In this document: one piece after another, positions 10,901-21,855 of the stretch
Position numbering within the stretch: position 1 is the stretch's first letter
Layout of the letters: each line of letters opens with the position of its first letter
Origin: Rhabditoides inermis
Lineage: Eukaryota > Nematoda > Chromadorea > Rhabditida > Rhabditidae
Assembly: GCA_963966185.1 (NCBI GenBank)
Contig: CAWZYM010000283.1
Coordinates: 2,361,001 to 2,425,000, forward strand
DNA length: 64,000 bases
Direction of reading: 5' to 3'
Position numbers and translations under genes: made by a program
Notes under the pieces: model-generated
Database searches by the model: none
What the model saw: only the letters and a program-made list of their open reading frames with translations
Told to the model about the DNA's origin: nothing

Positions 10901-12344
10901 GGGCGAAACGACGTTTATTCGAGAGCGCGATCATCACAAACAAACACAATAATAAACATCATGAATAAACACAACAAAATACAACAAAATAAGGGAAATA
11001 GACGAACATTTGATTTGACAGACAGCGGAACAGCTGATAGCGATACGCAACGACGTTCATTCGACGGAAATAAACAAGCACCCGGAATTGTGAAGCAATA
11101 AACACCATAAATAAATACAAAACACATAAAAAAAATAACGAAAATATGCGAACATATGATTTGACAGAGACGCTGAGAGAAAACTCGGGCGGTCTCGCTC
11201 GGTCTCGTAGCGAGACTGCTGGAACAGTGCCAGAAGACTTTGAGGCCCCCAGGGAGCCTGTGTGATTTTTTTAAGAATACAGTTTTTGTACCGTTAAACA
11301 TATCGTGAATTTATCAATCTATTAGCATAAACTATGATTTTTCCGTAAATCTCTGTTTACAGGTACTTTAATTACCCGCTCATCGGCACTTTGCGAAAAG
11401 AAGAGAGTGCAGAGTGGCGGGAATCAGAAAATGCGCGTTCAGGGCGGTCTGGTGATAGTTTCTGATCACCGCGCGCACGTACTAACTTTCGTTCAACCTG
11501 CATGTGAATAAAGAATAGCTGCACAAATTAAAATCGTCAGAAATAGGTCCCTGTTTCTTTAATAATAATTGCAAATATGAGTTTCTCGATTTTTTCAGGT
11601 CGATACAATGCGCTCTGGAATGCGGAAGACTATATCGCGATCCACCAAGTGCCAAAAGACAGCAGACACCGCATAGAACTGGTATTTTCTTTTTTTTAAA
11701 TTGAGGTACATCGTCAGTAACATATTGTTTCAGTGGATGTCTATGATTCAAAGACCGCTTCTTGATTGTGACATTAAATCGACACAAAAAGAATTCATGA
11801 GAAATTGTGATACGTATGTCAGGGAAGCGGTGAGTATCCAAATAGTTCAACCTTATTTGGTGTTTTTAGGTGGTGGTTTTTCTAGCGCAAGCCACTGATC
11901 CACAGTGGAAAAAAGTAGCCCAGTGGATTGCTAACGAGGTGAAAATCATATTTTACTATGCATTTGGGTTATTTTTTGTCTATAATCTATAATGATTGTT
12001 TTCAGTTGGGCGAAGAGTTGCTGTCAATCACTTGTGCGCACATGGATCGCTCAATCAGACACATTCGCTATAGAGTATACGGTAACATTTATATATTATT
12101 GCATCTGTATACACATACAATATATAGTCTGGCCGTTTCGAAATTTTTGAGAAAAACTTGCTGGTTCAAAAAATGAATTTAAGAAAAGTCTCCCGGAATT
12201 CGTTATGTGTGCAAGTGTGATGCGATTTGGTTGAGTTTCTTTCAAAAAAAAAAAACTCACACAATGAAGATCTCACGGTCACAAAATTCTCAAACAAAGT
12301 CATTTTCATTAGGATCTGGAGACCTCTACTTCACTTGCATATGA
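7948..12344 (+). CDS. GYF-domain-like protein with a cysteine cluster
   Basis: Eight exons close in phase to 243 residues: 7948-7994, 8342-8490, 8603-8782, 11599-11681, 11734-11829, 11870-11938, 12006-12081 and 12313-12344. The N-terminus reads FFYTTHDKEKPVEHGPFSEV and continues EMLRWFRESMLPSHLVV. This follows the GYF pattern of an aromatic start, then GPF, then M-x2-W and a hydrophobic end, a fold that binds proline-rich peptides. A proline-rich stretch comes next, then a cluster CNTCARQSPVFTECSCGCG that could bind metal. The C-terminal third contains WKKVAQWIANELGEELL and is not recognised. The last exon is the least certain: other frames after 12300 are also open. The fourth-exon junction spans a 2.8-kb intron holding a fold-back element. 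Function is unknown beyond likely peptide recognition. Confidence 0.65.
9329..10113. mobile_element. Fold-back element with tRNA-derived arms
   Basis: The sequences 9329-9600 and 9835-10113 are imperfect inverted copies of each other, with loop-side sequence between. Each arm contains a tRNA-like segment (9511-9578 on +, about 9865-9931 on -) with an A-box-like TGGCCTAGTGGTTAGCG and a B-box-like GGTTCGAGTCC. The anticodon arm does not fold as in a real tRNA, so these are SINE-like heads and not functional tRNA genes. The element lies in intron 3 of the GYF-type gene. Confidence 0.8.
10114..11598. other. Rest of the GYF-gene intron, with coding-like patches
   Basis: Mostly AT-rich. Around 10214-10600 the minus strand has protein-like, donor-terminated segments (GAPVSLIVYDGAASRHNP; AESFVQLARMKSN). 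I could not join them into one consistent frame. They may be exons of a small nested gene or decayed coding sequence. Confidence 0.25.
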
Positions 12345-12646
12345 TCCTCTTTTACATAACAAATATGATCGCCGCGCTCTATTCGCGCCATCGAATGATC
12401 TCGCGAAAGCGGTCAGATGCGGGGAAAGTACTTTTAGCCTAATTAGAGAAGGGTAAGAAGTAGATGGAAAACAATTCAGTTTCGGCTCCTTTCACCTGAC
12501 TGGATTGTTCGGACAGTCTCATGCGAGGCGGAGCACTCATAAGAGATGACCACGCATGAGAGGTTAACACAAACATATAAGACAGGGACAACAAGGGACA
12601 ACTCGCATGAGATCAAAGATGACCTGATGTGAAAGTGATTGCAGAG

Positions 12647-15600
12647 ATGGCGAAGCCGGGTGGAGCTAGGTTGGATGGCGTGCGGGTGTTCCGACACAGG
12701 CAGTACGCACTGGCAAAGTGAGTGGTTGACACACGATCGAAGAACTGTTCAAATAAGCAAAAGACATTACATCGTCATATCATAAGGCTACTTTCAAGTA
12801 GAGTCCTATCTTGTCTAATAGTCTTACTTTGAAGTAGCTTGAAACTAATCGAGTGTGACCTTGCCTGCAGACTATTCGCGTCGACTGGCCCGTCTGGCGA
12901 GCTGGTGGCAGAGTACGTGGGGCGTCTATCGGCCGGCCTGGCAGCAGATATGGCACTCCAGCCGCGCCCCGCCATACCCCATCCCCTCCTCGGAAGCCTC
13001 CGCGACAGTCGCTTCATGTCGCCGCCCCACCACATCGAGGACCCCGCGTCGCTCGTGCTCATTCAGGACGTGAGTCGTTCTTGAAATGTCAAGTCCGACA
13101 TTTTTTCATTTCAATTTTTTTTTCATTTTTTTTTAGCGCGAAATATTCCCGCTCTCTTGGAGCTGCACATGAATTCGTGCGCTCACCGATCGCTCTCGCG
13201 CTCGCTCGCACTTAGCTCAGGATTTTTCGGCTAGCCACGCAGAGTTTCGTCGAATTAAAAACATCATCCAAAGAGTTCTGATGTTGTCTAACCACCCTAG
13301 TGTCTCTCGTGCAAAGAGTGGAACTCATTTGCGGGTCCACTATATGTGATGAGCACATTGTAGGACCTGGTGATGTGGCTGCTGCCGCTTCTGCCCGTCA
13401 ACTATTCGATCGTCGCTCCGGCGATTCGCAAATACGCACAGCTGATTGTGAACGGAAACGGCAAAATAGCGTGAGTTCCTCTATAATAATAATTTATTGC
13501 AGAAAAACTGCGTCACCCATCAAAAATACAGTTAAAGGAACAGGGGCGTTTAGCGGATGCCTTGGGTAACAGAAATTTGGAAATTTGCGCGAAATTGCGC
13601 TTGTATGTTTCAGACAAAGTTGCAAACAGGAATCGAACTCGCGAGCGCGAGAGTAATAGCCCACTTTCTTATCCACTACGCCACACCACTTCTTGGGTCG
13701 GAGCGCACAGAGACCGCTCTGTTACCCGAGAGGGTGACAGAAGCGTGAGGAAGTGGATGAACTATCGATCGATCAAATGTGTGCATCGCAATATCACATG
13801 GCGCTGTTTTCGCGCCTCTTTTTTTGCGGTTCGCGCCACTTTCCGCATTTGAACGATAAATTACCCAACACGCTTGGGTAATTGACTGGGTAACGCGGTA
13901 ACGGACTTGTATCGTTCAATTTTTGTATATCTTACATTTCAATGTGTCAACTATCGCCCTGGAGGTCAAAATTATGCGCCACTGTACCTTTAAAACATAA
14001 AAAAGCCGCATGTGATAAAAACCGAGACCATACAAAATGAGCGATAATATGAATCCGTGAAATAATCTGTGAAGGGACAACCGGCACACGCAAGAGGCCA
14101 GAATCAGATGAATGAATGAATTTATTACAGAAAAATCTGCGTCACACAAATCACAATCACATTAAAAAAAACCCGAAGCCATCAATTTGATGAAGAAGTG
14201 GGGAAGGCGAGAGAGGAAGAGATCTGGTACGTTTGTGGCACACGCCCCCAGCCTTGGTGGAGGGTGAGGAGCGGCGGAGGGAACCGCTTGCACGACCGCG
14301 AGGTGTGCACTAGGAAACGAGCGCACATTCGACAACCATCACTCAACCATCACTCTACTTTGTCTCACTATAACTGACTTTGTCTCACTATAACTCGTGA
14401 GCGCCTAGCGAATCCATAATATTTAATTGAAAAGATGTTAGAACTATATGCATCGTCCGAGTGGGAGTGAGTGCGTGACTGGATGGAAAGTGTTCTGGTG
14501 GTCAAAGGACGACGGGGGAAAATGGTGGCGCGGCTCTAGGGACATCTCTTCTCGAGTGGTGCTGGTGTGTATGGAGGGAGGTGAAAGAGGGCCGAGCCAT
14601 CGACCGTCGTGAATGAGTGGGGACCACCAGAGAGCAGCCGGAGTGAAGTTGAGCCAGCGACACGCCAAGACAGTACGGGCGTACAAACACGCAACAAACG
14701 ACACAAACTAGACAGCACAAACAAATAAAACACTGAACATGTATGCAAAATATATTCGAATAAGGACAGGGTCCTTAGTGTTTGAGATTGAGTTTGAGTG
14801 TCTTAGATAGATCAATGCGTGATAGAGCTTTCACAAATAGCGAGTGCCGTTTTCTGAATATGCCTGGATGTGCCTTGGTTAGTGCGAGAATGAATCGCGC
14901 CGTTCGGAGAGCATAAATGAATTGTGTAGTAGCGTGGATCTGGTAGCCTTGATATGAAACGCGAAACCGCCTGTGCGCCCGCGACTCGGTTTGATGCGAA
15001 ACAGTGTTGAAAACGGATAAGAAACTAGCCCTTTATACATCTTGTGTGCAAACACGATGTTACTACGAGCACGCCGCTCACATAGACTAGTGAGTCCTTA
15101 CAGCTTCAACCGGATAGAGTAGTCTGGCATTGCGAGGGGGTATTCATCGGAAGGGAACACACGGTTAAGGTGCGGTCAGTCTCTTCAAACACATATCAGA
15201 AGTAAATCGAAGTAATTCGAAGGCGTTTGAAGGCTATCGCAAGTAATACGAAGTCGTTTGAAGTCGTTTGAAGTAATCCGAGGGCAAATCGCAAGGCATA
15301 TCGGGAGTAGTTTGAAGGCAATACGAAGTAGTTTGAAAAGAATGACCGCTACTTAAAAGATTATTCGGGTGAAATAGCGTTGCACTTTTCTAGCGCTCGT
15401 ATATCTTTCAATAGGTGTGGACTCCAGACCGGCGAAGCAAACTCAACGACGGGTAGGGGTAGTACATAAGTTTTGAAAAGCGAAGTGAGCACGGACTGGT
15501 CGCATGTGGTGATTGAGCGCAAAAGGAGGCGAGCCCGCGCCATGCCAGATTGAGCTGGCACGGTAGCGTTGAGACATGGGTTGGCAGTGGAATCGACTTG

Positions 15601-16557
15601 CAAGCCGAGGTCGCGCACGCGCTCGCAACTAGACAGCCTCCATCACCGAGCGAGTACTCATGACAAGGGTTGGCCTTCCCTATATGCTCTACACTACACT
15701 TTGACTCAGCTAATTCAAGCTGCCACTCACATCAGATACATCTGCGCAGCACATTCACTCCATCAGCACACTACATTTCGTACGCGAGACTCGAGTAAAT
15801 GTGCTTGGTTGAACTGAACAGACAGCCGTGCGCTTGAAATTGGCGATCTCTAATCGACTTTTTTCAGGCGAGTTGTGAGAGAGATGTTGTACTCGGCTGG
15901 CATCGACAACGCCCATCCACACATGTGCCAGGTGAGTGCCTTCAAAATGCCTTCAAAATCCCATGCCTTCAAAATGCCTTCAAAATCCCATGCCTTCAAA
16001 ATAACCCCGAATTTCCCGAACCCCTGCTTTTGTCTGTTAGCTGCGCAATACAGTCCACTGGAAAGACTTTGCTCCAGTATAGACTGACCTCCTTAGCTTA
16101 CATTTAGCTCATCCTAACTTGGGGCTCCTTGGCGGGAACAGTAAGGACTCGCGTCGCACTTTCGGATTGTGTGCTACCAGCTATCCCATCATGCTAACGT
16201 TGTATGTACATGTCGGAATCAGGCTGATAAACAGCAAACAAACAAGCCCTCTTTCCAGTTCAACTCTCATCCCGAGTGTGACGCGGCGCGGGCTCTCGGC
16301 TGGCGGGCGGGCGATCGGTGCACGTACGCCGCACAGCCTGCCACTCTACTACACATCGCACACATCAAAGGTGTGTTTCGGCACTGTACTTTAAGTATCC
16401 AAGATTATTCTATAACTAATAACATGTTCAATCTAACTGCCGTTTAGGCAAGTCGGGTGTCTTCGCGAGGATCAAGTTGGACAATGACTCGTATCTCGAC
16501 TCCCAAGACAAGGGAGAGACTGTGGTCAAGATCGAGAGTCTCACTATGTGCACATGA
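12647..16557 (+). CDS. Hypothetical 232-residue protein
   Basis: Six exons close exactly in phase: 12647-12717, 12871-13069, 13364-13470, 15868-15931, 16223-16370 and 16448-16557. The ATG lies two bases behind GATTGCAG, a plausible trans-splice acceptor. Visible features are a serine/proline-rich segment with LLGSLRDSRFMSPPHH, a hydrophobic stretch DLVMWLLPLLPVNYSIV near residue 92, and a C-terminal part with ECDAARALGWRAGDRC and GKSGVFARIKLDNDSYLD. There is no signal peptide. I do not recognise the family. Intron 3 is 2.4 kb long because it has accumulated a SINE, a MITE and a LINE fragment. Exon boundaries are good GT/AG sites, so the gene is probably real. Confidence 0.7.
13484..13692 (-). 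mobile_element. tRNA-derived SINE
   Basis: On the minus strand the element begins with a tRNA-like head: an A-box-like TGGCGTAGTGGATAAGAAAG, then a B-box-like GAGTTCGATTCC. It ends with GTGACGCAGTTTTTCTG followed by an AATAAATTATTATT tail. The same tail recurs at 14109-14170. The layout (Pol III promoter head, unique body, AT-rich tail) is that of a SINE inserted in the intron. Confidence 0.65.
14109..14170 (-). mobile_element. Second SINE tail of the same family
   Basis: The minus strand reads GTGACGCAGATTTTTCTG followed by TAATAAATTCATTCATTCAT, matching the 3' end of the element at 13484-13692. The body upstream on the minus strand is not clearly homologous, so this is probably a diverged or 5'-truncated copy. 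Confidence 0.5.
15165..15356. mobile_element. MITE, GGTCAGTCTC family, copy 2, TTAA-flanked
   Basis: The element starts TTAAGGTGCGGTCAGTCTC and ends with the imperfect complement ATGACCGCTACTTAA. The interior is made of short degenerate units around GAAGTAGTTTGAAG. Exact TTAA at both ends suggests piggyBac-like target choice. It abuts the LINE fragment at 15361. Confidence 0.7.
15361..15640 (-). pseudogene. Non-LTR retrotransposon reverse-transcriptase fragment (LINE)
   Basis: The minus-strand frame contains VRDLGLQVDS, then SLFKTYVLPLPVVEFASPVW followed by SPHLLKDIRALEKCN. This is the well-known C-terminal end of reverse transcriptase in non-LTR elements (pattern: Y-V-x-P, E-Y/F-A-S-P-V-W-S-P, then D-I-x-x-L/I-E). 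Only this block remains, without endonuclease or catalytic YxDD region, so it is a dead fragment in the intron of the hypothetical gene. Confidence 0.85.
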
Positions 16558-17256
16558 AGTGAAATAGGCGGAGAGAGTTTGCCGATCTAACCTGTAGTTA
16601 AATTATCTCTCTGTTCGTATATTGGAATAAATATTTTGATGTCGTAAAACCTTGTGCGAATCGCAGATGTACAGCTAAAGATGAAAGTAAAGTGAACGAA
16701 TCAGAAAAAAAACAACGGGAGATATAATAGGAAGAATGAAACACCTCGCTGAAGAGAGAAATACAGTTGTCATCGGTTCCACAGACGGAATTGATAGTAC
16801 GCTTCCTATTGACAAATAATTTTATATACAAGTTTGAGTTCGCGGGCAATGAGTTGTGTAGATGAGCTCCGCCACCGCTCGGAGGGAGTCTGCTTTGACC
16901 CAGCTACAGGCGAGAAAAGCGCGCGAACATGTCTGTCTCTCCTCTACTCGCGTACTGTCTACCTGTTCTCTGCCCCTTGACCTACCCAATACTCCTAAAG
17001 TTCACTGTTCATATAGCTGGCACCCGCCACTTTTCCCGCCGAATAGCAGCATTGTTGCAATGTCGCGGTGTTATCGCTTCTCTCCTCTCCTTCTTCCTTC
17101 CACTGATCAGCTCAATATCTCGCGATATCTCATTATTTCACCGCATATCCATAGTTTTTGCAGTTCTCTCAGTGTGTTTTCAATACTAATCATTCCGCGC
17201 AACTGTATACTTGTTCGCGAATCACCTCTTGTACAGGTAGATCGGCTGTGTGCGCG
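16558..17256. other. Intergenic region with probable 5' UTR of the next gene
   Basis: No coding exon was recognised. A CTTGTACAG acceptor at about 17236 lies some 20 bp before the next ATG and could be a 5'-UTR or spliced-leader acceptor. Confidence 0.35.
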
Positions 17257-19438
17257 ATGTCCACTGCTGGCAACGGCACCGGATACGCCGGCGGCGACTC
17301 CGCATTCGACTACGGCCTCCTCTCCGAGAAGAACAACAAGGTCACGGTCAGTGGTGGCTATGCATATCTAACTACTATATAGCTAACTCTATGACTATTT
17401 TTATTCTGCCGGAGTGTGGATTATGGTGGTTGTAAACAGTATTTCTCTCAGCGCTTAGCCCATGTGGCGTACCGTATGCACTCGTTCTATAGTCAGGAAT
17501 CACGATATAACGGTTCTGGACAAAGTATTAATTGATTGATTGATTGATTGATATTGATTGATTGCAGTACGGCGACGGCTCGTTCCTCTACGATCTGCTC
17601 TTGGTGATCGGGTCGTTCAAGTATCTCGGGTTGTTCCTGGTGGCTGTCTACAGCCTGACGCGGTTCGCATACACGGCCATCTCACGCAGGGTGAGCTCAC
17701 CTCTCTACCTCTCTCTCTCCCTCTCCCCCCTCTCTCTCTTTTCTTCTCTCTCCCTCGCTCTCGTTCTCTCTCGTTCTCTCTATCTCTCTCTCTCTATCTC
17801 TCTCTCTCCCCCCCCCTCTCTCTCTCTTTCTTTCTGATCGGAGAAAGACGTGAACATTTGAAGGTATCGGTGTCGTTGTTCGATCCGCAGATGGCTCTGC
17901 TGCTGATCGATGGCGTCATCCTGACGGTGCCGTTCCTCTCGCTCCTCGGAATCGTACATCACAATGAAACCACGTGCAAGGTGAGGGGGAGGAGAGAGAA
18001 AGAGAAAGAGGGAGAGAGAGAGAGAGAGGGAGGGAGAGAGAGAAGGAGGGGAGAGAGAGAGAGGGAGAGGAGATAGAGGAGATAGAGAGAGGGAGAGGGG
18101 GAGAGGAGAGAGAGAGGAGAGAGAGAGGGGGGAGGGAGAAAGAGAGAGAGGAGATCATTCAGGTGATACTGATCCCCAATCAATTCCTACATGCCAATCA
18201 CTTTCTGCTATCAGCCGCGATCAGCATGAACATGTACTTGTGAGTTTTTTGTTGTTGCATGATTTGAAAAAAAATCTATATATTTAGGCCGGGCATTCCT
18301 GCTATGCACCGTGCACAGCAGGCGACTACCGATGACAAGGCGGCTGTGCTAGGTCAGTTGGGTCAATAGATGTTCACACCCGGAGTTCGAAACAACACAC
18401 TTAAGGTGTGTTAGGTCAGTTAGGTCAGATAGTAGCTGTTCACACCCAGAGAGGTTCTCTGCTTGGATAGTATCTAGAAAAGACATTGTTCTAGGCCCTG
18501 GTTTCGCGGCGGGCGCCCTCTCTCTGTGGTATCTGTTCTACGATTTGCCAGACTGCAAGCCACCCGGTGTCTACACCACACTCAGCGTACTCGACCGGTC
18601 AGTTCACACCCTACCAACTTTTTCGTCGCAGTTCAAACGCTATTGCATAGTGTAATAGAAAAATATGTTTTTGTACAGTTTCATTGCGATTTTGAAATAG
18701 CCTCTCTTTGCCTTTGCAACTGACTTTGAACACGACCGTATAACGCGTTTCGACAAATTTAGGGTGTTGCTTGGGCTGGAGCTGTGTGCGACGTACATCG
18801 CACCTCTGATAGCGACGGTCGTCTTCCGAGCAATCGTCAGCATGCGACAGATGAGACAGCGACCCGCCATACAGTCAGTCACCATGTTATATCGGCCACT
18901 AGCCCAGAATATGACTCATTAAATCGACACTTGTTTCTTGTTTGATGGAGAATGAAGAGAGAGATTAGGGGAGAGAAGGATAGAGAGATCGGGAAAGAGA
19001 GATATGGGAAGAAAAGAGAGAAAGAGAGACGTGTTAGAGTTGGGGAGAGAGAAACATGGAGAGATAGGGGGTTAGGGAGAGAGAGAGAGAGAGAGAGTGA
19101 GTGAGAGAGAGTGAGTGAGAGAGAGAGAGAGAGTATTGCAGGCATGATGAGGGTGCGGATCTGGAGGTGCTGTCGAATCCGGACGAGGCAGAAGTCGCTC
19201 AACCACGAGTCACCGCCCCCGTGCGACAGTGAGTGGCGTAGACACCTTCAAACTCATCTGGCTTGAAAAAAAACAATTGTAGTTCTCTGTACGTGCCATT
19301 TTCTTTGCATTTCCGTTTTCCGTATTCCGTCGCTGCTGTCTCCCAATGAGTGGCATAATGATATACATTTTTGAAAGCGCTTGTCCGTCTGTATTTTAAC
19401 CACCGTTTGATTTGATTCGATTGAAGCGCTCCTTATTA

Positions 19439-19485
<47 letters not shown>

Positions 19486-19885
19486 TCAGGCTCGTCTGGC
19501 TGGTGGTGCTAGTCTGTCTGAACGTGCTGGAGGTGTTTCACCAGTTCCACTTCCTCTTCCGTCATCGCACTGTCTCCCACGTCGTCATCTACTTTGCCCG
19601 CATATTCTACTTTGTGCAGTTCGCCTTTTCCGTCACTTCCCTCTCCAAGGTACCGTGTTGTTTGGGGGTTGTTTGCTCTTTTTACGCCTACTTTCCTATT
19701 TCCATTTGATCTACGTACTGCCATGACCGTCTGCTTCTCTTGTTTTACGCAATATTGCCGATAACCTCCTGATCTAACAGACAATAACTATTTTCCACTT
19801 TCAGGAGCTTCGCGCGCGGATCGAGCAGAGAGCGGCTGCTCGCCAGGCGATTGCACTCGATGCGATCGACATCGCCAATCCCTGA
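17257..19885 (+). CDS. Seven-helix membrane protein, receptor-like
   Basis: Ten exons close in phase to 328 residues: 17257-17346, 17568-17690, 17891-17980, 18163-18239, 18288-18352, 18495-18597, 18763-18873, 19142-19228, 19490-19649 and 19805-19885. About seven hydrophobic segments are visible, among them LLLVIGSFKYLGLFLVAVY, LLIDGVILTVPFLSLLGIV, FAAGALSLWYLFYDL, LLGLELCATYIAPLIATVVF, LVWLVVLVCLNVLEVF and VVIYFARIFYFVQFAF. The N-terminus carries an NGT glycosylation sequon and no signal peptide. The C-terminus is a short basic/alanine-rich helix. No DRY or NPxxY motif is evident, so a classical GPCR assignment is not supported. A nematode-specific seven-helix family or a transporter-like protein is possible. 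The downstream duplication begins 199 bp after the stop. Confidence 0.7.
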
Positions 19886-20352
19886 CTTCAGCTCGACAGA
19901 TGTTGAATGGACATCTGGAAATCATAGCTGACTTGTTCGATTGTATTTCAACCACTACTTTGTTTTGCGAAATCGTATTGCTACCATTGTTACTGTTCCC
20001 CTCAAGTATAAGTTAAGTACAACTAACAGCTTGTTTTATTTGTATTTTTAGTATATATTGTGAATATCGAATTTCTCCTTGTGATCTCTCTCTACCCTAC
20101 CTTCCAATCAGGATACCTTTCTCTTTTTTTGCCTCCATCCATGCTGACACTGACATTTAGTTTACCGTCATGCTCTTATGCTTTGTCTCTCAAGTGTCAT
20201 TCATAATATCAAGACCTCGAAACGAGTTTCATCACATGTCATTATACTTTCATTTATTTGATTGAATACTAATTTTATGATGTCATTTTATTTACGAACT
20301 TGTATGTAGCTATTGTCACTTTATATTGCAGATAAAGTTTGTTTTCTTCAGC

Positions 20353-20388
<36 letters not shown>

Positions 20389-20551
20389 CGACAGAAGATT
20401 CGGAATACAACGATCGATTGCCAAAAAATGTCTCCGTGATTTTCATTGTCTTTAAGTTTGAGAATTCCTCGTCTCCAGCCTGATGCTGTAGATGTAGAGA
20501 GTAGCAAAATCGAGTAAGATTTTTCGAAGTATGGTTTTCCTTCATGAATAC

Positions 20552-21428
20552 TAGTGTTGGGCAAAATCCTAATCCGAGTTGGATTTTGGATTTTGGATTA
20601 ATCAAAATCCCAGATATTCAGGGTTTTGGATTTTGGATTAATCCGTAATCAAAAATTGTGGATTTCGGGTTTTGGATTAACCCAAAATCCAAAATTTTTG
20701 GATTTTGGATTTCTGATTAATCCAAACTTTGGATTTTGGATTAAAGGGAGTGTACACTCTGATTTCCGAAGTTGAGTTAGCACCGGGATGTGAAAATATG
20801 TTGAAAACGACTCAGTTTTGTCAATACAACTATTTGCTGAAAATGTCTGCAAGTTGGTGAAAATTGAGCGCAAAATGTATCAAAATGCAGAAATTGGTGC
20901 CAATTGGTGCCAATTTTCAATGTTCAACAGAATTTTTCATCGACTTATAGGTATCTCCGACACATAGTTGCAATGACAAAAGTACATCATTTTCAACATA
21001 TTTTCACATCCCGGTGCTAACTCAACTTCGAAATTCAGAGTGTACACTCCCTTTAATCCAAGTTTTACATTGTCTTTTTGGCATCTTTATGTCTTACTAA
21101 TAGTAGAATTTGGTGTTTTTGATGTTTCTGTAACGTTACAAAGGCGCCGTTATAGATGAAAGCTCAAATAAAGTGAAATTTCATCATTTAAAACGACATT
21201 ATTTTAACAATTTGTAAACGAGTAGATTAATCCAAAATCCAAAACCCGGATTTATGGATTTTGGATTTGGATTTTGGATTAATCCAAATCCCCAAAAAAC
21301 TGGATTTCGGATTTCGGATTAATCTGAAATCCAAAATTTCTAAGATTTTGGATTAAGATTCGGATTCATCCGATTCATCCGATTAATCCACGATTAATCC
21401 AAATTTGGATTAATCCTGCCCAACACTA
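20552..21428. mobile_element. hAT-like MITE with 8-bp target duplication, copy A
   Basis: Termini TAGTGTTGGGCA and TGCCCAACACTA are perfect inverted repeats. They are flanked on both sides by ATGAATAC (20544-20551 and 21429-21436). An 8-bp target duplication and this terminal sequence are typical of hAT elements. The 877-bp body has no transposase frame. It consists largely of degenerate GGATTTTGGATTAATCC units and is split by a nested element at 20741-21056. Confidence 0.9.
20741..21056. mobile_element. Nested TTAA-flanked MITE, copy A
   Basis: The left end TTAAAGGGAGTGTACACTCT and the right end AGAGTGTACACTCCCTTTAA are perfect inverses, and the similarity continues inward through the GTTGAGTTAGCACCGGGATG block. 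TTAA at each end is the signature of piggyBac-type insertion. It sits inside a GGATTTTGGATTAATCC unit of the hAT-like MITE, so it arrived later. Confidence 0.88.
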
Positions 21429-21841
21429 ATGAATACATGTTTTCCTTTTCCTTCAGTATATGTTTTCCTTCATGATACTTGTTTTTGTCTGTCGTAGGAA
21501 ATGTCGTAGGAAGTTTTTCTTGTTAGAAAATTTGTTTTCATCGAATACGGTATATCGAACAATGTACCAGTGCCGATCGGAAACTTGACTCATGCCTGCA
21601 ATAAAACTGAGCTCGCTGAATACGTTCAGAGATGTCTATTCTCCTCCGAAAATTTTGACAAAGGATCAGGCGAAAAGCAATTTGCGCGGAGCAGGACAAA
21701 ATCACTGCTGAACGCGACAGTCTTCTCCGTATAAAATCTGATCCGAGAAAGGGACAGTATAGCACCACACGTCGACAAGAAGTGCTGGTGTGAATGCGGC
21801 TCAGTACCACATTTGCAATGTTTATGCCCATTATTCGCAAA

Positions 21842-21855
21842 TAAACTTTCAGATG
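21842..21855 (+). promoter_or_regulatory. Probable spliced-leader acceptor at the ATG
   Basis: AAACTTTCAG abuts the ATG of the 141-residue secreted-protein gene with no intervening base. This is a common arrangement for trans-spliced nematode messages. The second copy lies at 33992-34005. Confidence 0.5.
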
